Below, one piece after another: positions 1 to 9,297 of a stretch of DNA of 64,000 nt. A program made the position numbers and the translations under genes. This DNA comes from Streptomyces tibetensis. Its GTDB lineage: Bacteria > Actinomycetota > Actinomycetes > Streptomycetales > Streptomycetaceae. Numbering within the stretch: the first letter of the stretch is position 1; the number at the start of each line of letters is the position of its first letter. The notes under the pieces were generated by a model that saw nothing but the letters and a program-made list of their open reading frames with translations, was not told the origin of the DNA and searched no databases. The stretch is taken from positions 124,001 through 188,000 of the forward strand of contig NZ_SZVW01000016.1 of the NCBI RefSeq assembly GCF_007655005.1, written 5' to 3'.

Positions 1-138
1 GGCGCACTGTCCACGCTCATGATCAGCAGCCTTGAGGGGGCGATCCTCCTGGCCCGCGCCGACCAGGACGTCCAGGCCCTGACGACCGTGGCCCGTGAGC
101 TGGGCCCTCTGCTCGACGCGGCCGTACCCACCCGCTGA
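1..138 (+). CDS. TetR-family regulator, C-terminal fragment (gene runs off the window)
   Basis: The window opens inside a reading frame that ends at TGA 136-138. The visible 45 residues begin GALSTLMISSLEGAILLARA and end in AAVPTR. The run STLMISSLEGAILLARA is the typical last ligand-domain helix of LmrA/YxaF-type TetR repressors, where a small-residue helix is followed by a LEGA-like motif and a short tail. The DNA-binding half lies upstream of the window, so ligand and target cannot be judged. The next gene faces it on the opposite strand, so this frame ends a rightward unit. Confidence 0.6.
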   Translation, partial: GALSTLMISSLEGAILLARADQDVQALTTVARELGPLLDAAVPTR

Positions 139-167
139 CGGCCGTGCGGTCGACCGCGGTCGGAGAA

Positions 168-698
168 TTACTGGTACTGCGTCAGGTCGATTCCGTAGAC
201 CGCGAGGTCGTGGTCGTGGTCCGGATGCCGGGCCGCTCCCTCCGTCTGCATGCCCAGCTTGTCGAGTACGTTCGCGGAAGCCGTGTCGCTCGTGCGGCAG
301 ACGGCCACCACCCGGTCGAGGCCGCGGTCCTGCACGGCGAACTCCAAGGTGGCGTGCGCCGCTTCGGAGGCGTATCCCTGCCCCCAGAACACCCGCCCGA
401 GCCGCCAGCTGATCGCGACCTGGCCGGAGATCTCGGCCGGCGCGTCGGCCACGGACAGACCGACGGCGCCCGCCAGCTCACCGGATCCCAGGAGCTCGAC
501 GGCGAACACCCCGAAGCCTTCCTCGTCCCACTCCTCCTCCCAGGCCTCGATGTCCTCGGCGGTCTGCTCCAGGGAGCGCGGCGAGCCGTCGCCGACGCGT
601 TGCATCACCACCGGATCGGCGTGGATCTCGGACAGCGGGACGAGGTCGTCGTCGAGCCATCGGCGCAGCAGGAGACGGGGTGTGCGGATCTCGGTCAT
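168..698 (-). CDS. GNAT-family N-acetyltransferase (RimJ/RimL type)
   Basis: A 176-residue protein of normal length for the RimJ/RimL branch of GNAT acetyltransferases, which move an acetyl group from acetyl-CoA to a protein N-terminus or small amine. It opens with the family's TPRLLLRRW strand. The acetyl-CoA loop is not the classical QxxGxG/A but appears as WGQGYASEAAHATLEFA around residues 105-121, the usual position in this branch. An SANVLDKLGM segment near residue 140 matches the family motif that follows the CoA site. It ends convergently with the TetR fragment and is probably monocistronic. Substrate unknown; a cytosolic acetyltransferase is the most that can be said. Confidence 0.85.
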   Translation of the reverse strand: MTEIRTPRLLLRRWLDDDLVPLSEIHADPVVMQRVGDGSPRSLEQTAEDIEAWEEEWDEEGFGVFAVELLGSGELAGAVGLSVADAPAEISGQVAISWRLGRVFWGQGYASEAAHATLEFAVQDRGLDRVVAVCRTSDTASANVLDKLGMQTEGAARHPDHDHDLAVYGIDLTQYQ

Positions 699-1366
699 GG
701 CCTACATCCTGCCTACGGGGCAGGGGGAGCGCGAATCCGGGACCCTCCTCACCTCATGCCACGCCGACGGCTTCGTCCACCCCTCTCAACCGGCCTTGGC
801 CGGTACCGTCCCACGCAGCGCTGCCCGGGGCGTCCCAGCACGTCGTTGATGAGCTCGGCGATGGCTGTCCGACTCAGCAGCGTCGGCATGCCCGGCTCGT
901 GGACGCGCAGGACGATGGAGGCCCGTACTCCCATGGCCAGCGCGACGTGACGGCCGCCCCGACCATGAACGCGCCGATCGCGGTGGCGGGCCGCGCCACG
1001 GGAACGTCACCCACGGCCGGGTACTGGACCACGGCCGGGTACTGGACCACGGCCGGGACACGCGACCGATGGCTTCGGGCGGGCTACTACGGTCTGACGC
1101 CGCTCAACCCTGCAACCGCGTCGAAGGCCGCCGCCTTCCGCACCGGCCCTCGGCCGGTTAGGGTTTGGGCGCACCTGGTCACCACGAGGAGCTGAGACAT
1201 GCCCGGTTTCCCGAGCGCGCGTTGACATCGTAGGCCGTGTGACGGCCTGTCATCGCGTGCTGCCTTTGATGGTGCGGCACAGCGAGCCTTCTCCTGCCCG
1301 AAACCGCCGAAGCACCTTCGCCGTGCTCGGTGGCGGGCCTCGTTGCCGGCAACACGAGGGATACCC
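699..1366. other. Long intergenic stretch between GNAT and MFS genes
   Basis: About 670 bases without a convincing gene. The minus strand at about 749-1000 carries protein-like text in two frames (GAFMVGAAVT, then ASIVLRVHEPG and LLSRTAIAELINDVLG), which could be a decayed remnant of a membrane protein, but I do not recognise the family. An 18-bp tandem repeat is listed separately. The right end must contain the promoter for the MFS gene; no clear -10/-35 pair stands out. Confidence 0.4.
1011..1056. repeat. 18-bp tandem repeat, about 2.5 copies
   Basis: The unit CCACGGCCGGGTACTGGA occurs at 1011-1028 and 1029-1046 and is followed by the first ten bases of a third copy. It lies outside any supported gene. 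Looks like slippage or a local duplication; no function is evident. Confidence 0.8.
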
Positions 1367-2722
1367 GTGCCGTCCACTTCCTCCACCTCCTCCGCTTCAT
1401 CCGGTGCATCCGGTTCCGCCCGATCCGCTCCGTCCAGCCTGTGGCGGGACGCCGACTTCCGCAGACTCTGGTGGGGTCAGACGGCGTCCCAAGTCGGTGA
1501 ACACGCAACCCTGGTGATTCTGCCGCTCCTTGCCGTCCTGACGCTGGACGCCAGTGCCGGCCGGCTGGGCGTCCTCCGCGCGGTGGGACAGGCGCCGATC
1601 CTGCTGCTCTCGCTGTTCGTCGGCGCGTGGGTCGACCGATGGCGTACCCGCACGACCATGGTGCTCGCCGACGCCGGCCGGGCCCTGGCTCTGGGCGCTG
1701 TCGCCCTGGCCGCCCTCGTCGGCGGGCTCGGCATGCCGAGCCTGCTCGCGCTCACCTTCACCGTCGGGGCCCTGTCCGTGTTCTTCGACGTGGCGTACCA
1801 GGCGTCCCTCGTGCGACTCGTGGAACGCGACCAACTGGTGCGCGGCAACAGCGCCCTCGAGGGCAGCCGGTCCGCGGCGCAGATCGGCGGTCCCGCTCTC
1901 GGCGGTGCGCTGGTGTCCCTGCTGTCGGCACCCCTCGCCGCCGCCTCCGGCGCGCTGTTCTTCGCGTTGTCGTTCCTGTCGATCCGGCGCATCCGCCGAG
2001 CGGAATCGATGCCGGCGCGCCAGGAGAAGCCCCCGCGGGTCTGGCGGCGGATCCATGAGGGCCTGCGCTTCGTCGTCGGTGACACCGTCCTCAGAGCCGT
2101 ATGCCTGGCCTCGGCAGCGTTCCAGTTCTCGTTCGCGGCCATGATGACCGTCTACCTCCTGTTCCTGCCCCGGGAACTGCACCTGTCGGGCACCGTCGTG
2201 GGGCTGGCGCTCGCGGCGGCGGGGCCGGGCGCGCTCCTGGGCTCAATGCTGGCCGCCCGCCTGCCGGGCCGGTTCGGGCACGGCACGGTGGTCATGTGCG
2301 CGGCGGCCCTCGGCGACGGCGTGTTCCTGTGCGTGCCCGCGCTGGACGGCTCCTCGGCCGTCACGGTTCCCGTGCTCCTCGCCGTGGGCTTCGTCTTCGG
2401 GTTGGGCGGCCAGCTGGTGAATGTCACGCTCATGGCCGTCCGGCAGGCCGTCACCCCGGACGGGATGCAGGGCCGCGCGGCGGCGACGATCACGTGTGCG
2501 GGCATGGGGCTGACCCCGATCGGGTCCCTGGCCGGCGGGTTCCTTGCGGGGGAGTGGGGGCTGCGTACCGGCCTGCTGGTGACCGCCGCAGGCATGATGC
2601 TGTCGCCCGTGGTCATGGCCCTGACCCCGCTCGCACGCCTGGGGCGGCAGCTCCCCACTCCGCACGACGGGCTGCCGATCTCCTCGGTCGAAGCCGAGAC
2701 CTGTGGAAGGCTGGACGGGTAA
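1367..2722 (+). CDS. MFS transporter, probable drug exporter
   Basis: A 451-residue major facilitator superfamily protein of the enterobactin-exporter/macrolide-efflux type (MFS_3 or MFS_1). The soluble Ser-rich N-terminus leads into LWRDADFRRLWWGQTASQVG, the usual start of helix 1 in this branch, followed by about twelve hydrophobic segments. The loop FVGAWVDRWRTRT is the conserved cytoplasmic GxxxDRxxRR-like motif between helices 2 and 3. I prefer GTG 1367 because a GAGG sits about nine bases upstream; an in-frame TTG at 1343 would add eight residues. The protein should sit in the cytoplasmic membrane and use the proton gradient to export small molecules. Substrate unknown; no regulator is adjacent. 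Confidence 0.85.
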   Translation: MPSTSSTSSASSGASGSARSAPSSLWRDADFRRLWWGQTASQVGEHATLVILPLLAVLTLDASAGRLGVLRAVGQAPILLLSLFVGAWVDRWRTRTTMVLADAGRALALGAVALAALVGGLGMPSLLALTFTVGALSVFFDVAYQASLVRLVERDQLVRGNSALEGSRSAAQIGGPALGGALVSLLSAPLAAASGALFFALSFLSIRRIRRAESMPARQEKPPRVWRRIHEGLRFVVGDTVLRAVCLASAAFQFSFAAMMTVYLLFLPRELHLSGTVVGLALAAAGPGALLGSMLAARLPGRFGHGTVVMCAAALGDGVFLCVPALDGSSAVTVPVLLAVGFVFGLGGQLVNVTLMAVRQAVTPDGMQGRAAATITCAGMGLTPIGSLAGGFLAGEWGLRTGLLVTAAGMMLSPVVMALTPLARLGRQLPTPHDGLPISSVEAETCGRLDG

Positions 2723-2841
2723 GGACCGACCTGCGAGCCGGGCCCGGATCGTGAACGGCTGCTGACCTGCCACCGGCCGCCGTGCACATCTGCTCGGGCA
2801 GACGGGTGCGCCGTGGGGTCGAAGGCCTGAGGGGCGATGTG

Positions 2842-4923
2842 ATGAGCCGAGCGAACCAGCCTCCGGAGCAGGCGGGTGATCCGCAGGATCCGGCATCCGA
2901 CCCGAGCGGGCTGATGGACCTGCTGGGTGTCGCCGCGGTGCTGGTGGAGGCCGACGGCCGGATCGACATGTGGAGTCCGCAGGCCGAGGAGCTGTTCGGC
3001 TACACCGGTGACGAGGCGGTCGGGCAGTACGCGGCCGCCCTGCTGCTCCATCCCGAACACCGGGAAGCGGGGATGGGGCTGTTCGACGAGGTGATGGCGA
3101 CCGGCCGGGGCTGGGCCGGACCGTTCCCCGTCCGGCTCAAGGACGGCAGTACGCGGACGGTTGAGTTCCGCAACATGCGGCTGACGGACAACCTCGGCGA
3201 TCACTACGCGCTCGGGCTCGCCACCGACCGGGCCACGGTGCGGCAGGTGGAGCGCAATGTGGCCCTCTCCAGCCAACTGGTCACCCAGGCGCCGATCGGA
3301 CTGTCCGTCCTGGACCCCGAATTGCGGTACGTGGCGGTCAACGGCGCCCTTGCCTCGATGCACGGCGTCCCCGAGGCCGACCACGTGGGCCGCCACTTCC
3401 GGGAGATCCTGCCCGGTGCGCCCTTCATGACCGCGGAGAACCAGATGCGGGAGGTTCTGGCGACCGGCCTGCCCATGGTGGACGAGCAGGTGGTGGGCCG
3501 GACCCGGGCCGACCCGGACCACGACCACGCCTGGGCCGTGTCGCTCTACCGGCTGGAGGACCAGAGCGGGCACGTGCTGGGGATCGCCAACGTGGTGGTG
3601 GACGTCACCGACCGGTACGAGGCGGCCAGGCAAGCCGACCGGGCCCAGCAGCGCCTGCGCCTGATGGCCGACGGCTCGGCGCGCATCGGGACCACCCTGG
3701 AGGTGGAGCGGACCGCCCAGGAACTCGCGGACGTCCTGGTGCCCGACCTGGCCGACATGATCGCGGTGGACATCCTGGACTCCGTCCTGCGGACGGGCCG
3801 CCCGGACTGCGGAGACGGCCCGGCGCTGTTCCGGGCGCTGGCGGTGAAGACCGCCTACCCCACCGGGGCCTCCGAGGCGATCATCCAGCCCGGCCACCTC
3901 ACCACCTACCACGCGGACCATCCGGCGGCCCGCTGCCTGCGCACCCGCAAACCGCTGCTGATCACCCACCTCGACAGCGACGAGCTCAGCCGTATCGCAG
4001 CCGACGACGCCGCGGCCGGACTGCTCGCCGAGGCCGGTGTCCACACCGACATGGCCGTCCCCCTCATCGCCCGCGGACAGATCATCGGCGTGATGGGCCT
4101 GGCCCGTGCACGCAACCCGCAGCCCTTCGACGAGGACGATCTCACCCTCGCCTGCGAGCTGGCCTCCTCCGCGGCGCTGAGCATCGACAACGCCGTCCTG
4201 CACCAGCACATCCGCAGCGCCGCCGAAACCCTGCAGCGCAGCCTGCTGCCCCGCCCCTCGCCACGCCGCCCCGGCCTGCAGATCGCCGCCCGGTACCGGC
4301 CCGCGCAGGCCTTCAGCGAGGTCGGCGGCGACTGGTACGACATCATCCCGCTCAGCGGCGACCGGACCGCCCTTGCCGTGGGCGACGTCATGGGCAGCGG
4401 GATCCCGGCGGCCACCGCCATGGGCCGGTTGCGTACCGCGACCTCCACCCTCGCCGACCTCGACCTCGCACCCAGCCGCATCCTCACCCACCTCGACAAG
4501 ATCACACAGGGTCTGGACCCCTACATCGCCACGTGCGTGTACGCCGTCCACGATCCGCACGCCGGCCGCTTGCAGGTGGCCTGTGCAGGCCATCTGCCCC
4601 CGGTTCTGGTGCGGGCCGGCCGGCCGCCCGAACTGCTCGACCTGCCCACCGGCACCCCGCTGGGAGTCGGAAGCGGTCCTTTCGAGACCTCCGTCGTCGC
4701 CATGAACCCCGGTGATCAGCTCGTCCTGTACACCGACGGACTGGTCGAGACCCGGGACGACCCCATCGACAAGCGCCTGGACGAGCTCCTGCGCCTGCTG
4801 TCCCCGCCGTGCCGCTCCGCGGAGGAAACCTGCGACCGGCTGCTCCGGGAACTGCGCAATCCCGCCGACCACGACGATGTCGCGCTGCTCATCGCTCATG
4901 CACAGCCACTGACCTCCCTCTGA
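2842..4923 (+). CDS. PAS-PAS-GAF SpoIIE/PP2C-type serine phosphatase
   Basis: A 693-residue sensor phosphatase. Two PAS domains (roughly residues 20-125 and 135-240; LVEADGRIDMWSPQAEELFG starts the first) precede a GAF domain (about 260-430) and a C-terminal PP2C/SpoIIE domain (about 450-690). Catalytic metal-site strings are visible: GGDWYDIIPL, AVGDVMGSGIPAA and LYTDGLVETR; CAGHLPPVLV is also typical. Such proteins dephosphorylate anti-sigma-factor antagonists and so release sigma factors under a sensed signal. ATG 2842 is chosen because a GAGGGG lies seven bases upstream; an in-frame GTG at 2782 lacks a site. A second phosphatase of the same class follows 171 bp downstream on the same strand. 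No switch kinase domain is fused here, unlike the neighbour. Confidence 0.9.
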   Translation: MSRANQPPEQAGDPQDPASDPSGLMDLLGVAAVLVEADGRIDMWSPQAEELFGYTGDEAVGQYAAALLLHPEHREAGMGLFDEVMATGRGWAGPFPVRLKDGSTRTVEFRNMRLTDNLGDHYALGLATDRATVRQVERNVALSSQLVTQAPIGLSVLDPELRYVAVNGALASMHGVPEADHVGRHFREILPGAPFMTAENQMREVLATGLPMVDEQVVGRTRADPDHDHAWAVSLYRLEDQSGHVLGIANVVVDVTDRYEAARQADRAQQRLRLMADGSARIGTTLEVERTAQELADVLVPDLADMIAVDILDSVLRTGRPDCGDGPALFRALAVKTAYPTGASEAIIQPGHLTTYHADHPAARCLRTRKPLLITHLDSDELSRIAADDAAAGLLAEAGVHTDMAVPLIARGQIIGVMGLARARNPQPFDEDDLTLACELASSAALSIDNAVLHQHIRSAAETLQRSLLPRPSPRRPGLQIAARYRPAQAFSEVGGDWYDIIPLSGDRTALAVGDVMGSGIPAATAMGRLRTATSTLADLDLAPSRILTHLDKITQGLDPYIATCVYAVHDPHAGRLQVACAGHLPPVLVRAGRPPELLDLPTGTPLGVGSGPFETSVVAMNPGDQLVLYTDGLVETRDDPIDKRLDELLRLLSPPCRSAEETCDRLLRELRNPADHDDVALLIAHAQPLTSL

Positions 4924-5094
4924 GCACGGCACGAGTGCCCGTCGCCCCGTGCCCGGGTGCTCGAGCAATCGCTGATGTGTGCGAAGCGGCCCCCGGTGTT
5001 ATTCAATGAGGTGTGCGGTCAGGGACTCGGGGCCCCACCGCACGGGTCCGAACCAAGCCCCGGCAACCGAGCCGGGGATTGCTGAGAGAGCCGC

Positions 5095-7245
5095 ATGGAC
5101 TCCACACCCTCGCCCTCGTCCTCCTCGGCGTTCGAGCTGGTCAGCCGCGCACTTGGCCGCTACATCCCGCAAGGTGGAGCGTCAGCGGCCGACCCGCGGG
5201 GCGACCGTGCCGCCCGTCAGCGGGTTCCCGACCCTCCGGCGGCCGGACAACAGGAGCAGATCCTCGGCGCGGTCAACCTGGACACTGATCTGATCATCAC
5301 CCGCTGCAACCTCGACGCCCCGGTGTTCGCGGGTCTGGAGGCCGACGCCGGGAAACCGTTCGTGGATCTCCTCCCCCCGGGCGACGTACCGACGGTCACC
5401 CGCAGGTTGCGGCAGGTCGTGGAGAGCGGTGAGGCGCACGTCGCCCGGATCCAGCGGCTGAGGCGGTGCGACGGATCCGAGCTGGTCGTGTCGATGAGCA
5501 TCCTGCCCGCCGCGTCACCGGAGGAGGGCCTGACCGTCTCCGTGATCGCGATGGCCAGGAGGCTGCACCTCTACGCCGCCGAGACCGCGATCGGCACCTC
5601 GCTGGACATCGGCGAGACCGCACAGTCACTGGCGGAGTCCCTGCTGGCCTGGGGAGACGTCGCCGCCGTCGACCTCGACTTCGCCGTGTGGACGGGCGAG
5701 GGGGTCACCGGAAAGGCCCAGGGGCGTATCCACCTCCGGCGGGCGGCCCTGGTCCCGGACCGGGTGTGGCCCGAGGGCTACATGACCCCGGGCGACGATC
5801 TTCCGGGCGACGCGAGTCGTCTGCTGGCGCAGGCGGTCCTGCGGGACGACGCCCCGCAGACCATCGTCATCCCCGACCGCCAGGCGATCGAACGGGTCTT
5901 CGGCAGCCCTCGAGTGGTACGTGCCCTCGTGCCCGGCGGCCGGTCGGCGGGCGTGGCGTGCATCCCCCTGGTCCTGGACGGCGCGCCCCCCGCCGTACTG
6001 GGAGTGGCGGAGGTGTGGCGGCGGGCGGACTGCCCCTTCCGCGACAGCGAGCTGTTCGACCTGCAGGAACTGGTGGCCAGAACCGCCCACCACGTGGACC
6101 TGGCTCGCCAGCACCAGCGCGAACACACACAGGTGCTGGCCCTGCAGCGCCGGCTCCTGCCCCGGTCCGGCGGCGACACCATCGAGATCGCCAGCGTCTA
6201 CCAGCCCGCCACCCCCGACAGCGCAGGCGTCGGCGGCGACTGGGTGAACAGTTTCCCGCTGCCCGACGGCCGAACCGCGCTGGTGGTCGGTGACGTCGTC
6301 GGACACGGCCTGGGAGCCGCCGCGACCATGGGGCAGCTGAGCATGGAGGCCCGCGCGCTGCTGTCCGCGGGGCTCGCGCCCGACCAGGTACTGGAGCACC
6401 TGGACGAGACCGTGACGCTGCTGGACGACGCGGACTCCGGGTTGGCGGCCGGCTACAGCGCCCTGGGGTCGACCTGCTGCATCGCCCTGTACGACCCGGT
6501 GGGCCACCATGTGACGCTGTCCAGTGCCGGTCATCTCCCCCCGATCCTGGTCTCCCCGGACGGACACGCGGGGGCGCTCTCGATCCGCCCTCACCCCGGC
6601 CTGGGCGCCGAGTTCGCGCTGCGCGAGCCCTTCGACGTGTACACCATCGGCGTTCCTCCGGGCTCCGTGCTCGCCCTGTACACCGACGGGCTGGTGGAGG
6701 ATCCCGCCCTCTCGATCGACGAGGGCATCGACCGGCTGGCGGACGTCGTCTCCACGGTCCACCCCTGGGACGCCCTGCCGCAGACGGCACGGGACGTCGT
6801 TGCCGCACTGGCGCCCGCGCCCCAGCGCGACGACGTGACCCTGCTGCTCGCACGGATGATCGGCTACCGCAAGGGGGACACGGCGACCTGGCGGCTGCCC
6901 GCCCGCAGCGATGCCCCCGCCCACGCCCGCGAGCGGGTCGCCGCGCTGCTGAGGCAGTGGGGCACCAGGGACGACACCCGGGACAAGACACTGCTGCTGG
7001 TGAGCGAGCTGGTCACGAACGCGGTGCGCTTCGCCACCGGTCCCGTCACGGTACGGCTGATCAGGTCCGGTCACGGCCTGCTGTGCGAGGTGGGCGACAC
7101 CGGCAACGGCAGGCCGCGCCTGAGGCGCGGCGACCTGCTCGACAACGGCGGCCGTGGCCTGAGCATCGTGCACCGGCTCACCACCCGGTGGGGAGTGCGG
7201 TGGACGGACACCGGGAAGGTCGTCTGGGCGGAAGTCGCAAGGTGA
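5095..7245 (+). CDS. PAS-GAF-SpoIIE phosphatase fused to anti-sigma HATPase domain
   Basis: A 716-residue regulator. After a Ser-rich tail there is a PAS-like domain (about 60-155), a GAF domain (about 160-340), a PP2C/SpoIIE domain (about 345-580; GVGGDWVNSFPL, VVGDVVGHGLGAAATMG, LYTDGLVEDPA) and a C-terminal HATPase_c_2 domain (about 590-716) with N-box SELVTNAVRFATG, G1-like GDTGNGRPRL and G2-like NGGRGLSIVHRL. This combines a phosphatase and an RsbW/SpoIIAB-type kinase on one chain, a layout common in Streptomyces and thought to set the phosphorylation state of anti-anti-sigma factors. Its partner sigma factor is not encoded nearby. The start ATG follows a GAGAGAG stretch. Probably transcribed apart from or together with the phosphatase upstream (171-bp gap). 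Confidence 0.9.
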   Translation: MDSTPSPSSSSAFELVSRALGRYIPQGGASAADPRGDRAARQRVPDPPAAGQQEQILGAVNLDTDLIITRCNLDAPVFAGLEADAGKPFVDLLPPGDVPTVTRRLRQVVESGEAHVARIQRLRRCDGSELVVSMSILPAASPEEGLTVSVIAMARRLHLYAAETAIGTSLDIGETAQSLAESLLAWGDVAAVDLDFAVWTGEGVTGKAQGRIHLRRAALVPDRVWPEGYMTPGDDLPGDASRLLAQAVLRDDAPQTIVIPDRQAIERVFGSPRVVRALVPGGRSAGVACIPLVLDGAPPAVLGVAEVWRRADCPFRDSELFDLQELVARTAHHVDLARQHQREHTQVLALQRRLLPRSGGDTIEIASVYQPATPDSAGVGGDWVNSFPLPDGRTALVVGDVVGHGLGAAATMGQLSMEARALLSAGLAPDQVLEHLDETVTLLDDADSGLAAGYSALGSTCCIALYDPVGHHVTLSSAGHLPPILVSPDGHAGALSIRPHPGLGAEFALREPFDVYTIGVPPGSVLALYTDGLVEDPALSIDEGIDRLADVVSTVHPWDALPQTARDVVAALAPAPQRDDVTLLLARMIGYRKGDTATWRLPARSDAPAHARERVAALLRQWGTRDDTRDKTLLLVSELVTNAVRFATGPVTVRLIRSGHGLLCEVGDTGNGRPRLRRGDLLDNGGRGLSIVHRLTTRWGVRWTDTGKVVWAEVAR

Positions 7246-7332
7246 CGCGGCCGGCCCGGTGGAGTGCGGCGAAGGTGCCTCAGGCGTGCGCCCCGCCCCC
7301 TGCCGACGGAGCGGACGACGCCCTCCGGCGCA

Positions 7333-8520
7333 CTACAGCCACTGCCCTTCCAGGGCGGTCGCGGTGAGTCCCGGTGCCGCCGCGTACAGAACGGCGCGGT
7401 GCCCCGCCTTCAGCTGCCCTGCGTCATGCGCCCGCCGCAGGATGTCGAACACCGCCGCGCCTCCGCGGTTGCCGGTGGTGTAGCTGTCCCGGCTGTAGTC
7501 CAGCAGCCCCGACGGCCACCCGTCGGGCATCGTCTGCTCCATGTACTCCAGCACGCGGGTCCCCCCGGGGTGCGCGAGCAGTACGTCGGGGTGCCAGGAG
7601 TCGGGGTCGTCCTGGTACCGGGTGCGCAGCCACTCCCACATCGCGGTGACCGTCTCCTGTACGGCGCGCGGTCCACGCCGGTCCATCACGAAGTGGGTGC
7701 CGTCCGCGCGCGTCTCCAGACGGTGCAGGTCCTGGGTGCCGGGCAGGGTGTGGTGCCATGCCGCGTCCAGCCGCAGCACCGACTCGGGCCTCGGGCGGCC
7801 CGTGACCACCGCGGCGACCGCGGTGTCCGCGAACAGCAGCCGGACGATCAAGGACTCGAGTGTGTCGTCCCCGGGCTGGTAGGTCGTGCTCAGCGCCTCC
7901 GAGATGACGACCAGGACCACCCGGTCGGGGTCGGCGGCGACCAGCTCCGCGGCCAGTGCCAGGGAGCGCGTCCCCGCGATACACGCCCACTGCGTCGCCG
8001 GGAGCAGCAGCGTGTCGCTGCGGAGCGACAGCCTGTTGGACAGGGCGATGTCCAGGCCCGGCAGCGCCGGGGTGGTGGAGTGACTGGTGATCAGGCAGTC
8101 GACGTCCGCGGCGTCCAGCCCGGCTGTCTGCAGGGCCCCGCGCGCCGCACGCTCCCCGTAGGACTGCACGGCCTCCCAGGCGGGAGCGGTGCGCTCCTGG
8201 ACGGTCTGCGGGGCGGGTATGGACTCGAGGGCGGCGATCACGCGGTCCACGTCCTGCTGTGCGAACCCGTCGCGGGCGAGCGCCTCTTGGGCCGGCGCGA
8301 TACCGACAGCGTGCAGACCGCTGCCCTTGCCCGGCGCGACGGCGGTCTCCAGCGGCAGCATCCAGCCGCGGGTCTCGATGCCCGTACTGGCGGCGATGCC
8401 GTCGATCCGCGGCGCCCACGCCGCATGCGGGTGCCGATCGCCCACCTCCGCCACGATCTGGCTGGTCTTCACGGCGTGCTCGCCGTGTATCACGGCTGGC
8501 GGGCAGAGGTAAGCGGCCAT
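7333..8520 (-). CDS. Type III polyketide synthase (chalcone/stilbene synthase family)
   Basis: A 395-residue type III PKS. The catalytic triad is readable: Cys180 in TQWACIAG, His317 in LLAHPGG and Asn351 in TTGNRGGAAVF. Such homodimers load an acyl-CoA starter, extend it with malonyl- or methylmalonyl-CoA and cyclise the chain to pyrones, resorcinols or naphthols without carrier proteins. It is about 40 residues longer than typical members; the extra length lies around residues 60-110, between the N-terminal strand and the ERTAPAWEAVQSYGERAA helix. The usual Asn-Met-Ser near the active Asn is replaced by NRGG. No oxygenase or methyltransferase is coupled to it, and the next gene in the same direction is on the far side of a scar. 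The product cannot be predicted. Confidence 0.88.
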   Translation of the reverse strand: MAAYLCPPAVIHGEHAVKTSQIVAEVGDRHPHAAWAPRIDGIAASTGIETRGWMLPLETAVAPGKGSGLHAVGIAPAQEALARDGFAQQDVDRVIAALESIPAPQTVQERTAPAWEAVQSYGERAARGALQTAGLDAADVDCLITSHSTTPALPGLDIALSNRLSLRSDTLLLPATQWACIAGTRSLALAAELVAADPDRVVLVVISEALSTTYQPGDDTLESLIVRLLFADTAVAAVVTGRPRPESVLRLDAAWHHTLPGTQDLHRLETRADGTHFVMDRRGPRAVQETVTAMWEWLRTRYQDDPDSWHPDVLLAHPGGTRVLEYMEQTMPDGWPSGLLDYSRDSYTTGNRGGAAVFDILRRAHDAGQLKAGHRAVLYAAAPGLTATALEGQWL

Positions 8521-8747
8521 GATGGGGCACCTTCCGAGAGGGTGGGGAGAATGTCACGCATGCTGTGTCATGGGTCACTTTGAACTTCGTGCCCGAGGAG
8601 ATGACGATGAGCTCCATTTCGGGAGCTGATGTCCGGTCCGAGCATGGAGGCTAATTGGACATTTCCGCTGTGATGCAGACAACTTAGGCGGGCTTTGAAG
8701 GGTGTGACACGGCACACACCATCGAAGTGGAAGGCGAGCCTCCGTTC

Positions 8748-9235
8748 TCAGGACGGGACGGGCTCCAGCTTGCAGCGGAAGTGGCGCAGGAGCGGGGGCT
8801 GTTCGACCAGGCGGTAGCCCGGGATCCGCTCCTTGCCCTTGACCGTGGCGGCCAGGACGTCACCGACATGGTTCAGGTGGCTGAGCCCGTACGTCCTTCG
8901 GGGGAGCGCGAGCCGGACCAGCTCGTAGGGTGCTGCGGTGACCGGGGTGCCGTCCTCGTCCTCGCTGCCGAGGTAGAGGGAGCCCAGTTCCACCGAGCGG
9001 ATGCCGCCTTCGAGATAGAGCTGGCAGGCGAGTGCGTGGCCGGGGAAGCGGTGTGCGGCGATGTGCGGAAGCAGGCGGCCCGCGTTGAGGTAGAGGGCGT
9101 GCAGACCCGGCGGTTCGACGATGGCGATGCCGGCCTCGCGGGTCAGGCGGGCGAGGTGCGAGGCGGCGTCGGCACGGGCCCGGAGGTAGATCAGCCTGCT
9201 TGTCTCCAGGCACCCGCCTGGTTCTGTCGGTAGTA
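8748..9235 (-). pseudogene. Tryptophanase/tyrosine phenol-lyase family gene, C-terminal remnant
   Basis: The minus frame from about 9235 to TGA 8748-8750 encodes about 160 residues matching the end of PLP-dependent beta-eliminating lyases: GLHALYLNAGRLLPHI, then FPGHALACQLYLEGGIRS, then ELVRLALPRRTYGLSHLNHV, and a final LLRHFRCKLEPV. In complete enzymes (about 460 residues) the PLP lysine and most of the active site lie in the missing N-terminal two thirds. The frame stops at 9243-9245, at the left edge of the IS21-type remnant, so insertion or an associated deletion removed the rest. The remaining piece cannot be an active lyase. Confidence 0.75.
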
Positions 9236-9297
9236 GGTGACGTCAGTTGTTCGTGAAAGCCGACGGCACCAGGTTGCTCAGTACAGGAGCACCCCCG

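Noticed and set aside
749..934. 61-residue minus-strand frame with protein-like text (ASIVLRVHEPG)
   Set aside because: No ribosome site, no recognised family, and the upstream similarity-like text lies in another frame; treated as possible remnant only.
2152..4968. 938-residue minus-strand frame opposite the first phosphatase
   Set aside because: Composition (Gly/Val/His/Gln-rich) is typical of the antisense frame of a GC-rich gene; no domain is visible.
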